From the NCBI GenBank assembly GCA_963800975.1, contig CAWDDB010000014.1, forward strand, positions 124,001 to 188,000: a stretch of 64,000 nucleotides of DNA, written 5' to 3'. Under the pieces are notes generated by a model. It was not told the DNA's origin. It was given only the letters and a program-made list of their open reading frames with translations, and did not search any database. The DNA comes from JALYGY01 sp963800975 (lineage in GTDB: Bacteria; Actinomycetota; Rubrobacteria; Rubrobacterales; Rubrobacteraceae). A program made the translations under genes and the position numbers. This document shows positions 42,834 through 51,914 of this stretch, piece after piece (the first letter of the stretch is position 1; every line of letters begins with the position of its first letter).

Positions 42834-43259
42834 ATGAACCCGGCGGTGCTTCTGGCCGTGGCGGCAGGGGTGGCAATAGCGATCCAGGTGGTCGTCAACT
42901 CGGTTGGCCTGCGGGACCTCGGCCTCGGCGCCCTCGTGTGTATCTCGGGGGCGACGACTGCCCTAGCCGGGCTCGCGGTCGCGCTCTTCGCGGCGAGACC
43001 GGAGGCTACCGGGCGTGCCCTGGCCTGCGGCCTGGCGTCGGGGCTGCTCGGCGCCTTCATCGTCTCGAGCGTCTTGCTGGCCGCCAACAGGGCAGGCCTG
43101 GCCCAGACCCTCTCCCTCGTCATCGGCTCCCAGCTGGTATTCGGGCTCGCGATCGACCGCCTCGGCATCTTCGGGCCGGCCGCCCAACAGTTCGGGGTGC
43201 TCAAGGCCCTTGGCATAGCCCTGATCCTGGTCGGCGGGATCCTGCTGGTTCGCGCTTAA
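42834..43259 (+). CDS. DMT-superfamily YdcZ-like membrane protein
   Basis: A 141-aa protein of the YdcZ/DUF606 type with five hydrophobic helices. Signatures are VNSVGLRDLGLGALVCISGATTAL and the end QFGVLKALGIALILVGGILL. These half-size transporters often act as pairs; only one copy is present here. Monocistronic, with ATG 42834. Substrate unknown. Confidence 0.82.
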   Translation: MNPAVLLAVAAGVAIAIQVVVNSVGLRDLGLGALVCISGATTALAGLAVALFAARPEATGRALACGLASGLLGAFIVSSVLLAANRAGLAQTLSLVIGSQLVFGLAIDRLGIFGPAAQQFGVLKALGIALILVGGILLVRA

Positions 43260-43314
43260 GCTTGCGTGCGGAGCGGCGACCTTCGGCGCAAACTGCCCGC
43301 GGCCCTGAGCCCCT

Positions 43315-44565
43315 TTAGCGCCAGCTGCTCAGGTAGACGAGCTGCTCCTCCGTGAACTCGTCCGGCTCGACGCCCAGGGTGGCGAGTTTGGTGCGTGCCA
43401 CGTACTCGTCTATCTCCTCCGGGATGGTATGAAGGCCCGGCGTCATCTCGGAGGCGTGGTTCGCGAGGTGGTGGGCGGCTAGGGCCTGGACCGCGAAGGT
43501 CAGGTCCATGATCTCGACCGGATGCCCGTCCGCCGCGGCGATGTTGACGAGCCTGCCCCTTGCGAGCACGTGGAAGCGCCGCCCGTCCTCCATCTCGTAC
43601 TCGGTGACGTTGCGTCTTGCTTCGCGCACCGCAACCGCCTCTTCGGCGAGCGCGGCCAGGTCGAACTCGTGATCGTAGTGCCCGGCGTTCGCCAGGATGA
43701 CGCCGTCCTTCATCCGGGCGAAGTGCTCGCTCCGAAGGACCTTCAGGTTACCGGTACCGGTGAGGAATACGTCCCCGATCTCGGCGGCGCGTCGCGAGTT
43801 CATCGCCTCGTAGCCCTCGGCGTAGGCCTCGAGCAGTTTCACCGGATCCGGCTCGCACACTACAACGCGGGCGCCCATCCCCTTGGCGTACTTGGCGAGC
43901 CCCCGCCCCACCCAGCCGAAGCCCATCACCACGACCGTCTTGCCGGAGAGGAAGAGGTTGGTGTTGGAAAGCACGCTGACGATCGAGGAGTGACCCGTGC
44001 CGTAGCGGTTGTCGAAGAGGTGCTTCATGCGGGCGTCGTTGGCGGCGAGCACGGGGAAAGCGAGGGCCCTCTCAGCGTCCATGGCCTTTAGCTTGTGGAT
44101 GCCGGTCGTCGTCTCCTCCGAGGCGCCGGTGACGCCCTCGAGCAGGTCGGGACGTTGCAGGATCATGCGTCCTACGAGCTCGGCGCCGTCGTCCACCACA
44201 AGGTCTGGCCCGGTCTCGATCGTGCGCAACAGGTAGCCCTCGAACTCCTCCTCGCTCGGGTCGTGCGTGGCGTACACCCTGACGCCCCGCTCGGCTAGCG
44301 CCGCGCAGACGTCGTCCTGGGTCGAGAGCGGGTTGCTCCCCGAGACGGTGACATCGGCCCCGGCCTCCGAGAGGAGTATCGCAAGGTAAGCAGTCTTGGC
44401 TTCGAGGTGGATGGTCATGGCCACCCGCTTGCCGTCGAGCGAGCCGTCCGAGAGCCTCTCCCTGAAGATGGCGTTCAGGACCGGGGCGTGCTGGGCGACC
44501 CAGTCTATCTTGCGCTGCCCCTCGGGGGCCAGGCTCCGGTCTTTGACGATGGATTGCTGTGTCAT
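43315..44565 (-). CDS. ahcY: Adenosylhomocysteinase
   Basis: A 416-aa NAD-dependent enzyme that hydrolyses S-adenosylhomocysteine after methyl transfer. It shows GASEETTTGIHKL, DNRYGTGHSS, the NAD-binding VVMGFGWVGRGLA and ILANAGHYDHEFD. The C-terminus (DEFTEEQLVYLSSWR) lacks the last Lys-Tyr tail of the long eukaryotic/proteobacterial form, so it belongs to the shorter archaeal/Thermotoga-like type. Start ATG 44565; no riboswitch-like structure is apparent in the 77-base gap upstream. Confidence 0.95.
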   Translation of the reverse strand: MTQQSIVKDRSLAPEGQRKIDWVAQHAPVLNAIFRERLSDGSLDGKRVAMTIHLEAKTAYLAILLSEAGADVTVSGSNPLSTQDDVCAALAERGVRVYATHDPSEEEFEGYLLRTIETGPDLVVDDGAELVGRMILQRPDLLEGVTGASEETTTGIHKLKAMDAERALAFPVLAANDARMKHLFDNRYGTGHSSIVSVLSNTNLFLSGKTVVVMGFGWVGRGLAKYAKGMGARVVVCEPDPVKLLEAYAEGYEAMNSRRAAEIGDVFLTGTGNLKVLRSEHFARMKDGVILANAGHYDHEFDLAALAEEAVAVREARRNVTEYEMEDGRRFHVLARGRLVNIAAADGHPVEIMDLTFAVQALAAHHLANHASEMTPGLHTIPEEIDEYVARTKLATLGVEPDEFTEEQLVYLSSWR

Positions 44566-44642
44566 GGTCCTCCTGCTTCGTCTTGCGAGTCGCGGCCGTC
44601 AGACCACAAGTCTACAGGCCACGTACGCAAGATGCCGCCCTC

Positions 44643-45537
44643 TCAGCGCACCTTCCGACGCCGTTCGAGGAGGCCGGCGAGTACCCCCGGGCGGTCGGTC
44701 ATCACGGCGTCCACGTCCAGGTCCAGTAGCCGGACCATCTCGTCGGCATCGTTTATCGTCCACACGTCGACCCGTACCCCCCTGGCGTGCGCGGCCCTGA
44801 TAAAGCGGGGCGTGACGAGCTTTATGCCCCTGTGCTCGACCGGCACCTGCAGCGCGTAGAAGGCCGGGCTCGACAGCGCCTCCAGGCGCGTCATGCTCCA
44901 CGCGTAGAACGCGGCGATCTCGGGCCGCGAAGCTGCCGTCCGTACCCTGCCCCCGCACGCGCGGCGAAAATGACTGATCACCCGGTAGTCGGTCGAGGCG
45001 ATGAGGGTTCGGTCCTCTGCCCCGGCGTCCCTGATTATCTCCCACACCGCCTCCCCGGCCTCGGGCCTGGCGTCCTTGATATCGGCGTTCACGTGCGAGT
45101 CGGGGAACTCCTCGTAGACCCGGGCCAGCGTGGGTACGGTTGCCCCCAGGCCACGGTAAGGGAAGGTCAGCCCGCCGTCGGGGCTGAAGCGGTAGCCGGC
45201 GTCGAGGCGTTGGATCTCCTCTAGCGTCATCCCAACGACGGGGCCCGTGCCATCCGTGGTGCGGTCCACGACCGCGTCGTGCATGACAACCACCTCGCCG
45301 TCGCTGGTCAACCAGAGGTCGAGTTCCAACCCACCCGCCCCCACCTCGACCGCCGAGACGAAAAGCTTCGAGCGTGTTCTCCGGTGCCCGCGCCGAGTCG
45401 CCGCGGTGGGCGAGGTTTACCGGCCACCCGCCAGACTCGCGGCGGCTCCCGTCCGGCGACCTGACCGCTCGTAGCAAGACGGCCAGAACGCCGGCGAGAC
45501 CGACGAGCGCCGAGAACGAGATCCAACGCCGCTTCAC
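44643..45537 (-). pseudogene. Glycerophosphodiester phosphodiesterase with a single-base frameshift
   Basis: Two reading frames make one protein. The first starts at GTG 45537, has a membrane anchor (ISFSALVGLAGVLAVLL) and the catalytic opening LAHRGDSARAPENTLEAF. The second runs to 44643 from V-S-A-V-E-V-G-A-G-G-LELDLWLT through VMHDAVVDRTTDGTG to VMTDRPGVLAGLL. They meet at a run of four T on the minus strand (45361-45364); removing one T joins them exactly. GDPDs cleave deacylated phospholipids to glycerol 3-phosphate. A sequencing error, a young mutation or a frameshift in decoding are all possible. Confidence 0.85.
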
Positions 45538-45609
45538 CCGCGCAACTTAACACACCGCCCGCCTCGTTGACCCCTTTTGCGCCGTCTCGTATACTCTGTC
45601 GGCTACTTC

Positions 45610-45697
45610 GTCGGAGTGGCGGAATTGGTAGACGCGCTAGGTTGAGGGCCTAGTCCCCGATAAGGGGGTGGGGGTTCGAGTCCCCCCTCCGACACCA
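45610..45697 (+). tRNA. tRNA-Leu (anticodon GAG)
   Basis: Acceptor GTCGGAG pairs with CTCCGAC, with ACCA encoded to 45697. Anticodon arm CTAGG-TTGAGGG-CCTAG gives GAG, for CUC/CUU Leu codons. The long variable arm and the T arm GGGGG-TTCGAGT-CCCCC complete a class II leucine tRNA of 88 bases including CCA. Confidence 0.97.
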
Positions 45698-45764
45698 CCC
45701 AAGGCAAGCCCCGGCAGAGAACTACCTCACGCCGATTTTCAGATCGGGGTGTATAATTAGGTCT

Positions 45765-45809
45765 GGACTCGCCTGTTCTCCCCATCCTCCCCGGGCGAGT
45801 CCTTTCTTT
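45765..45809 (+). terminator. Intrinsic terminator downstream of tRNA-Leu
   Basis: GGACTCGCC (45765-45773) and GGCGAGTCC (45794-45802) form a nine-pair stem followed by TTTCTTT, about 70 bases past the tRNA 3' end on the plus strand. A TATAAT at 45752-45757 lies between, without a matching -35 or downstream gene. Confidence 0.65.
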
Positions 45810-45823
45810 GCGCGTTGAGGCGT

Positions 45824-45870
45824 CGGCTTGCCGCCACACAACGGCACAGGCGCCGCGAGGCAAGCCGTTG
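45824..45870. other. Overlapping inverted repeats beyond secG
   Basis: CGGCTTGCC (45824-45832) pairs with GGCAAGCCG (45859-45867), while CAACGGC (45839-45845) pairs with GCCGTTG (45864-45870). The right arms overlap, so only one hairpin can form at a time. Another CAACGGC lies at the secG stop (45894-45900). Probably the end of the gap-pgk-tpiA-secG transcript. Confidence 0.45.
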
Positions 45871-45892
45871 CCGGCGTGCTGCATCTCTCGCG

Positions 45893-46147
45893 TCAACGGC
45901 CGACGTCTAAAAGCCCGACGCTTAAGCCCAGAAAGACCAGGGCTACGTTCGTGAGGGCGAAGAGCCCCACGACAATGATCGTAAGGCGCGTGAGATTCTT
46001 CTCCATAATGGTGGTCCCCGGCATCGTCCCGCCGACCCCTCCGCCGAGCGAGGACGAGAGCCCGCCTCCCTTCCCGGAGTGCAGGAGGATCAGACCTATA
46101 AGGGAGAGGCAGAAGATCGCGTGGAAAAAAGCCAGTACGTATACCAT
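45893..46147 (-). CDS. secG: Preprotein translocase subunit SecG
   Basis: An 84-aa protein with two membrane helices (VLAFFHAIFCLSLIGLILLHSG and LTIIVVGLFALTNVALVFLGL) flanking the GKGGGLSSSLGGG loop that marks SecG, the accessory subunit of the SecYEG channel. It follows tpiA by 26 bases; gap-pgk-tpiA-secG is a widespread bacterial gene order. Confidence 0.93.
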   Translation of the reverse strand: MVYVLAFFHAIFCLSLIGLILLHSGKGGGLSSSLGGGVGGTMPGTTIMEKNLTRLTIIVVGLFALTNVALVFLGLSVGLLDVGR

Positions 46148-46173
46148 GCGCTTACTTTATCACAGGCGGTCCA

Positions 46174-46950
46174 TCACTCCTCCGACGCGGTCTCCTGGGC
46201 GGCTTCGACGAGCTGCATGAAGCTCTCGACCTCGAGGCTCGCCCCGCCGACCAGGGCGCCGTCCACGTCTTCCTGGGCCATGATCTCCGCGACGTTGTCC
46301 GGCTTTACGGACCCGCCGTAGAGTACGCGAACGCGCCCGGCCAGGTCCTCGCCCGCGATCTCCTCGAGCAGCCCCCGTATCTGGCCGATCGCCTCCTGCG
46401 CGTCCTCCGGCGTCGCCGTATCGCCCGTTCCGATGGCCCAGATGGGTTCGTAGGCGAAGACGAGCAGGTCGCCGTCGGGGTCGTCTAGCTCGTCCATCAC
46501 GCGCCGCACCTGCCCGGAGACCTTCTCCCACATCTCCCCGGCGTCGCGTTCCTCCTTGGTCTCGCCGACGCATACCACGGCGATGAGCCCGGCCTCCAGG
46601 GCGCGGGCCGCCTTGCGGGCGACCAGGTCGTCGTCTTCGCCGAAGACCTCGCGCCGCTCGGAGTGGCCGACGAGGCCGGCCTCGGCCATGGCGTCCTGCA
46701 GCATCGGCACCGAGACCTCCCCGGTGAACGCGCCCGAGTCCTCGTGGTAGAAGTTCTGCGCCCCCGCGACGACGCGCGTATCCTCGGCCATCTGACCGAC
46801 CTGGTACAGGCAGGTGAACGGGACGAAGACGGCCACGTCCACCGCTTCGGCGTCAGCGGCCCTGGGCAGGAGCGCGGCCGTGTACTGCTCCGCCTCGTGG
46901 ATCGTCTTGTTCATCTTCCAGTTCGCCGCCATCATCGGTCGCCGAGCCAT
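46174..46950 (-). CDS. tpiA: Triosephosphate isomerase
   Basis: A 258-aa TIM barrel interconverting dihydroxyacetone phosphate and glyceraldehyde 3-phosphate. The catalytic Lys is in AANWKMN, the electrophilic His in VGHSERREVFGE, the catalytic Glu in VFAYEPIWAIGTG, and the phosphate loop in LYGGSVKPDN. ATG 46950 has AAGGAGA ahead; a second ATG pair five codons in (MMAANWKMN) is an alternative. It begins two bases after the pgk stop. Confidence 0.96.
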   Translation of the reverse strand: MARRPMMAANWKMNKTIHEAEQYTAALLPRAADAEAVDVAVFVPFTCLYQVGQMAEDTRVVAGAQNFYHEDSGAFTGEVSVPMLQDAMAEAGLVGHSERREVFGEDDDLVARKAARALEAGLIAVVCVGETKEERDAGEMWEKVSGQVRRVMDELDDPDGDLLVFAYEPIWAIGTGDTATPEDAQEAIGQIRGLLEEIAGEDLAGRVRVLYGGSVKPDNVAEIMAQEDVDGALVGGASLEVESFMQLVEAAQETASEE

Positions 46951-46952
46951 GC

Positions 46953-48140
46953 TCAGTCTCCTTTCTGCGGCAGGGCCGCAACGCCGGGCAGCTCCTTGCC
47001 CTCGACGTACTCGAGGCTGGCCCCGCCGCCCGTCGAGATGTGGCTCATCTCGTCGTCAAGCCCGAGCTTTCCTACGGCCGCGACCGAGTCGCCGCCCCCG
47101 ATGACGCTCGTCGCGCCGGAAGCGCTCGCCTTCGCAACGGCCCTCGCCACGCCCTCGGTACCCTTCGCGAAGGCGTCGATCTCGAAGACGCCCATGGGCC
47201 CGTTCCAGAAGATCGTCTTCGCGCCCGAGACGTGGCCCTCGAAGAGCTCCACGCTCTCGGGCCCGATGTCGAGTCCCATCTTGTCCCGCGGGATCTCCTC
47301 GATCCCGACCGTCTCTGCCTCGGCCCCCTCCTCCATCTCGTCGGCGACCACGACGTCCACCGGCAACACGAGCTTCTCGCCGGCCTCGTCCATGAGGCGC
47401 CCGGCTTCTTCGAGGTAGTCCTCCTCCACCAGGGACCCTCCGATCTCGTGCCCCTGCGCCTTCACGAACGTGAAGCACATCGCGCCGCCTATCAGCAGGG
47501 TGTCCGACACCCCGAGCAGGCTCCGTATGACCCCGAGCTTGTCGGAGACCTTGGCCCCGCCGAGGATGGCGACGAACGGCCTCTGGGGATCCTCGAGCAC
47601 CCCGTCCAGGTAGTCGACCTCCTCCTCCAGCAAGAGCCCTGCCGCGGCCGGCAGCCTCTGTGCGACGCCGACGGTGGTGGCGTGCGCCCGGTGCGCGGCC
47701 CCGAACGCGTCGTCCACGTACAGGTCGGCAAGGGCGGCGAGCTGCTCCGAGAACCCAGCGTCGTTCTCAGTCTCGCCAGGGTAGAAGCGCGAGTTCTCGA
47801 GCAACACCACGCCCTCGCCGTCCCACTCGTCCAGCTCCTTCTCGACGCCCGAACCCACGGCTTCGTCCAGCTTGAGTACAGCCTCGCCCAGGAGCTCCTG
47901 CAGCCTGCCGGCCACCGGGTCCATAGCGTACTGCGGGTCCGGCTCGCCCTTGGGACGGCCGAGGTGGGAGATCAGAATCGGACGTCCCCCGTTCTCGAGC
48001 AAATACCGGATCGTCGGCAGCGCACGCCGGATGCGCGTGTCGTCTGTTACCCGCCCGTCCTTTATGGGCACGTTGAAGTCCACGCGCACGAGTACCCGCT
48101 TGTCGCGCACGTCGAGATCCCTGACGCTACGTCTGTTGAT
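46953..48140 (-). CDS. pgk: Phosphoglycerate kinase, apparent AUC start
   Basis: Transfers phosphate from 1,3-bisphosphoglycerate to ADP. It has KRVLVRVDFNVP, the ISHLGRPKGEPD substrate loop, LENSRFYPGE, and the C-terminal nucleotide loop VIGGGDSVAAV. The first canonical start (GTG 48110) would begin RDKRVLVRVDFNVP and lose the usual N-terminal strand. An ATC at 48138-48140 adds N-R-R-S-V-R-D-L-D-V, matching the family opening, gives 395 aa, and has AAGGGAG five bases ahead. No ATG, GTG or TTG lies just upstream, so AUC initiation is inferred. A strong hairpin separates it from gap. Confidence 0.95.
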   Translation of the reverse strand: MNRRSVRDLDVRDKRVLVRVDFNVPIKDGRVTDDTRIRRALPTIRYLLENGGRPILISHLGRPKGEPDPQYAMDPVAGRLQELLGEAVLKLDEAVGSGVEKELDEWDGEGVVLLENSRFYPGETENDAGFSEQLAALADLYVDDAFGAAHRAHATTVGVAQRLPAAAGLLLEEEVDYLDGVLEDPQRPFVAILGGAKVSDKLGVIRSLLGVSDTLLIGGAMCFTFVKAQGHEIGGSLVEEDYLEEAGRLMDEAGEKLVLPVDVVVADEMEEGAEAETVGIEEIPRDKMGLDIGPESVELFEGHVSGAKTIFWNGPMGVFEIDAFAKGTEGVARAVAKASASGATSVIGGGDSVAAVGKLGLDDEMSHISTGGGASLEYVEGKELPGVAALPQKGD

Positions 48141-48169
48141 GGCTACTCCCTTCGGTCGCCGCCAAGCTG

Positions 48170-48214
48170 CGGGTCCCGGGCTTCGGGTTTAGTTTCCCCG
48201 AAGCCCGGGACCCG
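48170..48214 (-). terminator. Perfect 18-bp hairpin between gap and pgk
   Basis: The arm at 48170-48187 is the exact reverse complement of 48197-48214, with a nine-base T-rich loop. It lies 22 bases after the gap stop and about 30 bases before pgk. There is no T tract on the minus strand, so it may be a processing or stability element that sets gap:pgk ratio rather than a terminator. Confidence 0.6.
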
Positions 48215-48235
48215 AACGTGGGAGCTGACTAGCCC

Positions 48236-49243
<1,008 letters not shown>

Positions 49244-49281
49244 TGCGTTCTCCTGTCTCTTGGTTTCCAGCGTAGTCTCAG

Positions 49282-49310
49282 TTTGTACCCAAAAGCCGAA
49301 TAATAAACAA
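49282..49310 (-). promoter_or_regulatory. Promoter of the gap-pgk-tpiA-secG operon
   Basis: TTGTTT (49305-49310) and TACAAA (49282-49287) on the minus strand are exactly 17 bases apart, about 40 bases before the GTG of gap. The surrounding sequence is AT-rich relative to the window. Confidence 0.6.
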
Positions 49311-49341
49311 GGTTCTGGGTCCCATGCCTCCGGGATCAGCG

Positions 49342-50232
49342 TTAACGCCGATACCCGAAACTCGAAGCCTGCTGCCGCTCGTCTGTCGCCAGGCCGACGA
49401 GCCTTCTCAGGCGGTGGTTCGCCGCGCTCTTCGAGAGGTTCCCCAGGCGAGCTAGTTCGGCCAGGGAGGCGTCGGGGTTGTCGAGGCGAAGCTGGAGCAT
49501 CTCCTTCAGCGCCGGGGGCAAACTACCCGGGTCCAGCGCTTCGAGGGCGCGCTGCTGGCGGGCGGCGGCGGTCGCGGTGCGGCCCGCGTTGGCCGCGTCG
49601 AAGTTGGTGACGCGGTTGGCGTTGGCTTTTGCCTCACCGAGGACGGCGCGGGCCTCGTACTCGAGCACGGCGTCGTGCAGGCCCATCTGGGAGAGCAGGG
49701 TCGTCACCCCATCGGCGCTCTTGGTGTACGCGACCCAGGTCCCACGCCGCCGAACGAGGCGCATCGGAGTGCGGGAGAACTCGGCCACGCGCCTGACGAA
49801 CGACTCATCGCGGTGCACGAACTCGAGGTGGTACCCGCCCCGGCCGCCCGGCCTCGTCACCGAGCCCGCTGCCTGAAAGGCGCCCCTCAGGTAGGCCGTC
49901 CGGTCATCGGCGGAGCGGGAAGCGCGGGCGAAAGCAAGCTCCACCGCGGCCTGGATCGCGCGGTTGCCTTGAGTCCGGACCGCGTAGCGAGCCCTGCCGA
50001 AACGATCCGTGTCGGAGGGAGATAGCCGGGACTCCAGGGCGAACTCCGAGCGCCACAAGCGCACCACCGAACGTGCCACGGCCGCGTTCTGGGTACTGAA
50101 GGTGACGCCGTCTGCGTCCCAGAGTCCACCCGCGTCGAGAAGGCCGGCCAGCTCGGCGCGGTCGTTGGGACGGGGACCAGCCGCCGTACCCGACGCGAGC
50201 TCGCGTCGTACCTCAGAGGCGAACGAGGGCAG
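49342..50232 (-). CDS. whiA: Sporulation-type transcription factor WhiA, apparent CUG start
   Basis: A 296-aa DNA-binding regulator needed for cell-division control in actinobacteria. The N-terminal part is a degenerate LAGLIDADG endonuclease fold (ELAGLLDAGGLWDADG; AYLRGAFQAAGSV), and the C-terminus is a helix-turn-helix (LAELARLGNLSKSAANHRLRRL). The family starts near S-F-(A/S)-S-E-V-(K/R)-x-E-L. Here that codon is a CTG at 50230-50232, with AGGAGGTG seven bases ahead, the best Shine-Dalgarno in the region. A TTG at 50253 is the only nearby canonical start. It overlaps yvcK by 20 bases. Confidence 0.92.
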   Translation of the reverse strand: MPSFASEVRRELASGTAAGPRPNDRAELAGLLDAGGLWDADGVTFSTQNAAVARSVVRLWRSEFALESRLSPSDTDRFGRARYAVRTQGNRAIQAAVELAFARASRSADDRTAYLRGAFQAAGSVTRPGGRGGYHLEFVHRDESFVRRVAEFSRTPMRLVRRRGTWVAYTKSADGVTTLLSQMGLHDAVLEYEARAVLGEAKANANRVTNFDAANAGRTATAAARQQRALEALDPGSLPPALKEMLQLRLDNPDASLAELARLGNLSKSAANHRLRRLVGLATDERQQASSFGYRR

Positions 50233-51175
50233 CCTCGCACACCTCCTGGGCAAGCCGCCTGGGATCGTGGCGCGCGCCACCACCGGAGTCTTTCGCAAGG
50301 AGCGGTGCCTCGCGCAGCCGTACCCCGAGCCTCTCGACCTCGTCGCGGTCGAACGCAACCGGAGCGGCGCCCTCGACCTCGTAGCGGGCGACCAGGTTCT
50401 CCGGCAGCTCGCTCGAATTGACCAGGACGTCCGACACGACCGGGCCCACATGGTCGGCGAGCGCCTTGAGGTGGTCCGAGAGCGAGAATCCCACCGTCTC
50501 CCCCGGCTGGGTCATGGCGTTGGCCGCGTAGACCACGGGCCCGGAGAAAGCCGAGAGCGCCTCCCGCGTGCCGGCGCCGAGGAGGGCGGGGATGGTGCTG
50601 GTGAAGAGGCTGCCGGGGCTCAGCACCACGACGTCCGCCCGCTCTATCGCGGAGATCACGCCGGGCGGCGCGACCGCCCCCGACGGCTCGACCTCCACCC
50701 TCGCGACCGCCTTGCCGACCCGGCGCACGACCGACTCGCCGCGGGTGACCGTCCCGTCCGCGTGCCTCACCACCAGCGTCAAGCTCTCCGCCGCGGCGGG
50801 AAAGACCTGGCCCTTTATCCTCAGGAAGTGGGAAGCCTGCTCCACGCCTTCGCAGAAGCCCCCTGCCATGTCCGCCAGCGCCGCGATTATGATGTTTCCG
50901 ACGCTGTGGTCGGAGAGGTCGCCACCCCCCACGAAGCGGTAGTCGAAGACCTCGGCCAGCCGCTTGCGGCCGGCGAGCGCGACCAGGCAGTTGCGCACAT
51001 CTCCCGGAGGAGCCACCCCCAGCTCTTGCCTGAGGCGTCCACTGGAGCCCCCATCGTCGGCCACGGTGACGACCGCGGTGAGGTCGTCTACCATGTCCCT
51101 CAGGCCCCGGAGCAATACGGGCAATCCCGTCCCGCCACCGAAGGCCACGACCTTCAGGTCTTCGTACCTAATCAT
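50213..51175 (-). CDS. yvcK: YvcK/CofD-like gluconeogenesis factor
   Basis: A 320-aa CofD-superfamily protein. VVAFGGGTGLPVLLRGL and VTVADDGGSSGRLR bind UDP-GlcNAc in characterised YvcK homologues, and PGDVRNCLVAL plus LSPGSLFTSTIPALL are conserved. It is needed for cell shape on gluconeogenic carbon in Bacillus. The yvcK-whiA pair is conserved in Gram-positives; the usual upstream rapZ is replaced here by KDPG aldolase. Confidence 0.92.
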   Translation of the reverse strand: MIRYEDLKVVAFGGGTGLPVLLRGLRDMVDDLTAVVTVADDGGSSGRLRQELGVAPPGDVRNCLVALAGRKRLAEVFDYRFVGGGDLSDHSVGNIIIAALADMAGGFCEGVEQASHFLRIKGQVFPAAAESLTLVVRHADGTVTRGESVVRRVGKAVARVEVEPSGAVAPPGVISAIERADVVVLSPGSLFTSTIPALLGAGTREALSAFSGPVVYAANAMTQPGETVGFSLSDHLKALADHVGPVVSDVLVNSSELPENLVARYEVEGAAPVAFDRDEVERLGVRLREAPLLAKDSGGGARHDPRRLAQEVCEAALVRL

Positions 51176-51229
51176 GGCAACCCAGTATACCGCCGACTCC
51201 GACCGACACTAACCAATAGGCCCAGGTCC

Positions 51230-51868
51230 TCAACCCCGACGAGCCACACGCACGGCCTTAGCAAAGCGCCTCGCGTTCTCGACAACCGCGCCGCGATCCT
51301 TTACCGCGGGTGGCGCGAGGGCGCCCCCGGCACCAACCGCGAGCGCGCCGGCCGCGAACCAGTCAGAGATGTTATCCAGCGAGACGCCGCCGGTGGGCAC
51401 GAAGGGTACGTCCGGGAAAGGACCGCGCAGGGCCTTCAAGTACGATGGACCGCCAGACGAGCCAGGGAACAGCTTCACGGCCGGCGCCCCGAGCCGTCGC
51501 GCGAGCATCACCTCCGAGGGGGTCAGGACCCCGGGCAGCACCAGGAGGCCGGTCTCGAGCATGGTCGGCAGCAACTCGGGATCAGTGCCGGGGCTAACGA
51601 GGTAGGTGGATCCGGCCTCGGCGGCTTGCTCCGCCTGCTCTCGCGTGGTCACGGTGCCGGCGCCTAGCAGGATGTCGTCGCCGTACTCCGTGTCGAGTTC
51701 CGTTATGACCCCCGGAGCCTCGGGGGTGGTGAAGGTGATCTCGATTCCCAGCACGCCGCCCTCTATCAGGGCTGCGACCACCTCCAAAGCGGCTTCTGGC
51801 GATTCCCCGCGCACAACCGCGATCAGGCCCAGATCTTCGACTTTCTGCAAACTCGTAGCGGGTTCCAT
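51230..51868 (-). CDS. eda: 2-keto-3-deoxy-6-phosphogluconate aldolase
   Basis: A 212-aa class I aldolase of the KDPG/KHG family. The general-base Glu lies in GGVLGIEITFTTPEA, GAGTVTTREQAEQA is conserved, and the Schiff-base Lys is in APAVKLFPGSSGG. It splits 2-keto-3-deoxy-6-phosphogluconate to pyruvate and glyceraldehyde 3-phosphate. ATG 51868 has GGGAGG ahead. With zwf nearby it suggests an Entner-Doudoroff-like branch, but no edd is in the window. Confidence 0.9.
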   Translation of the reverse strand: MEPATSLQKVEDLGLIAVVRGESPEAALEVVAALIEGGVLGIEITFTTPEAPGVITELDTEYGDDILLGAGTVTTREQAEQAAEAGSTYLVSPGTDPELLPTMLETGLLVLPGVLTPSEVMLARRLGAPAVKLFPGSSGGPSYLKALRGPFPDVPFVPTGGVSLDNISDWFAAGALAVGAGGALAPPAVKDRGAVVENARRFAKAVRVARRG

Positions 51869-51914
51869 GGCCTCCCATCTAATCTTCCGTCCTACCGCCG
51901 GTCGCCGGTAACAC

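Noticed and set aside
44643..45537. Programmed +1 frameshifting in the GDPD gene
   Set aside because: A T4 run alone is not a known +1 site, there is no rare-codon pause or stop at the shift, and the family is not known to use recoding; error or mutation is simpler.
45752..45757. TATAAT as promoter of a small RNA
   Set aside because: No -35 at 16-18 bases, and the only downstream structure is the terminator itself, which would leave almost no transcript. Kept only as a note in the tRNA-Leu terminator entry.
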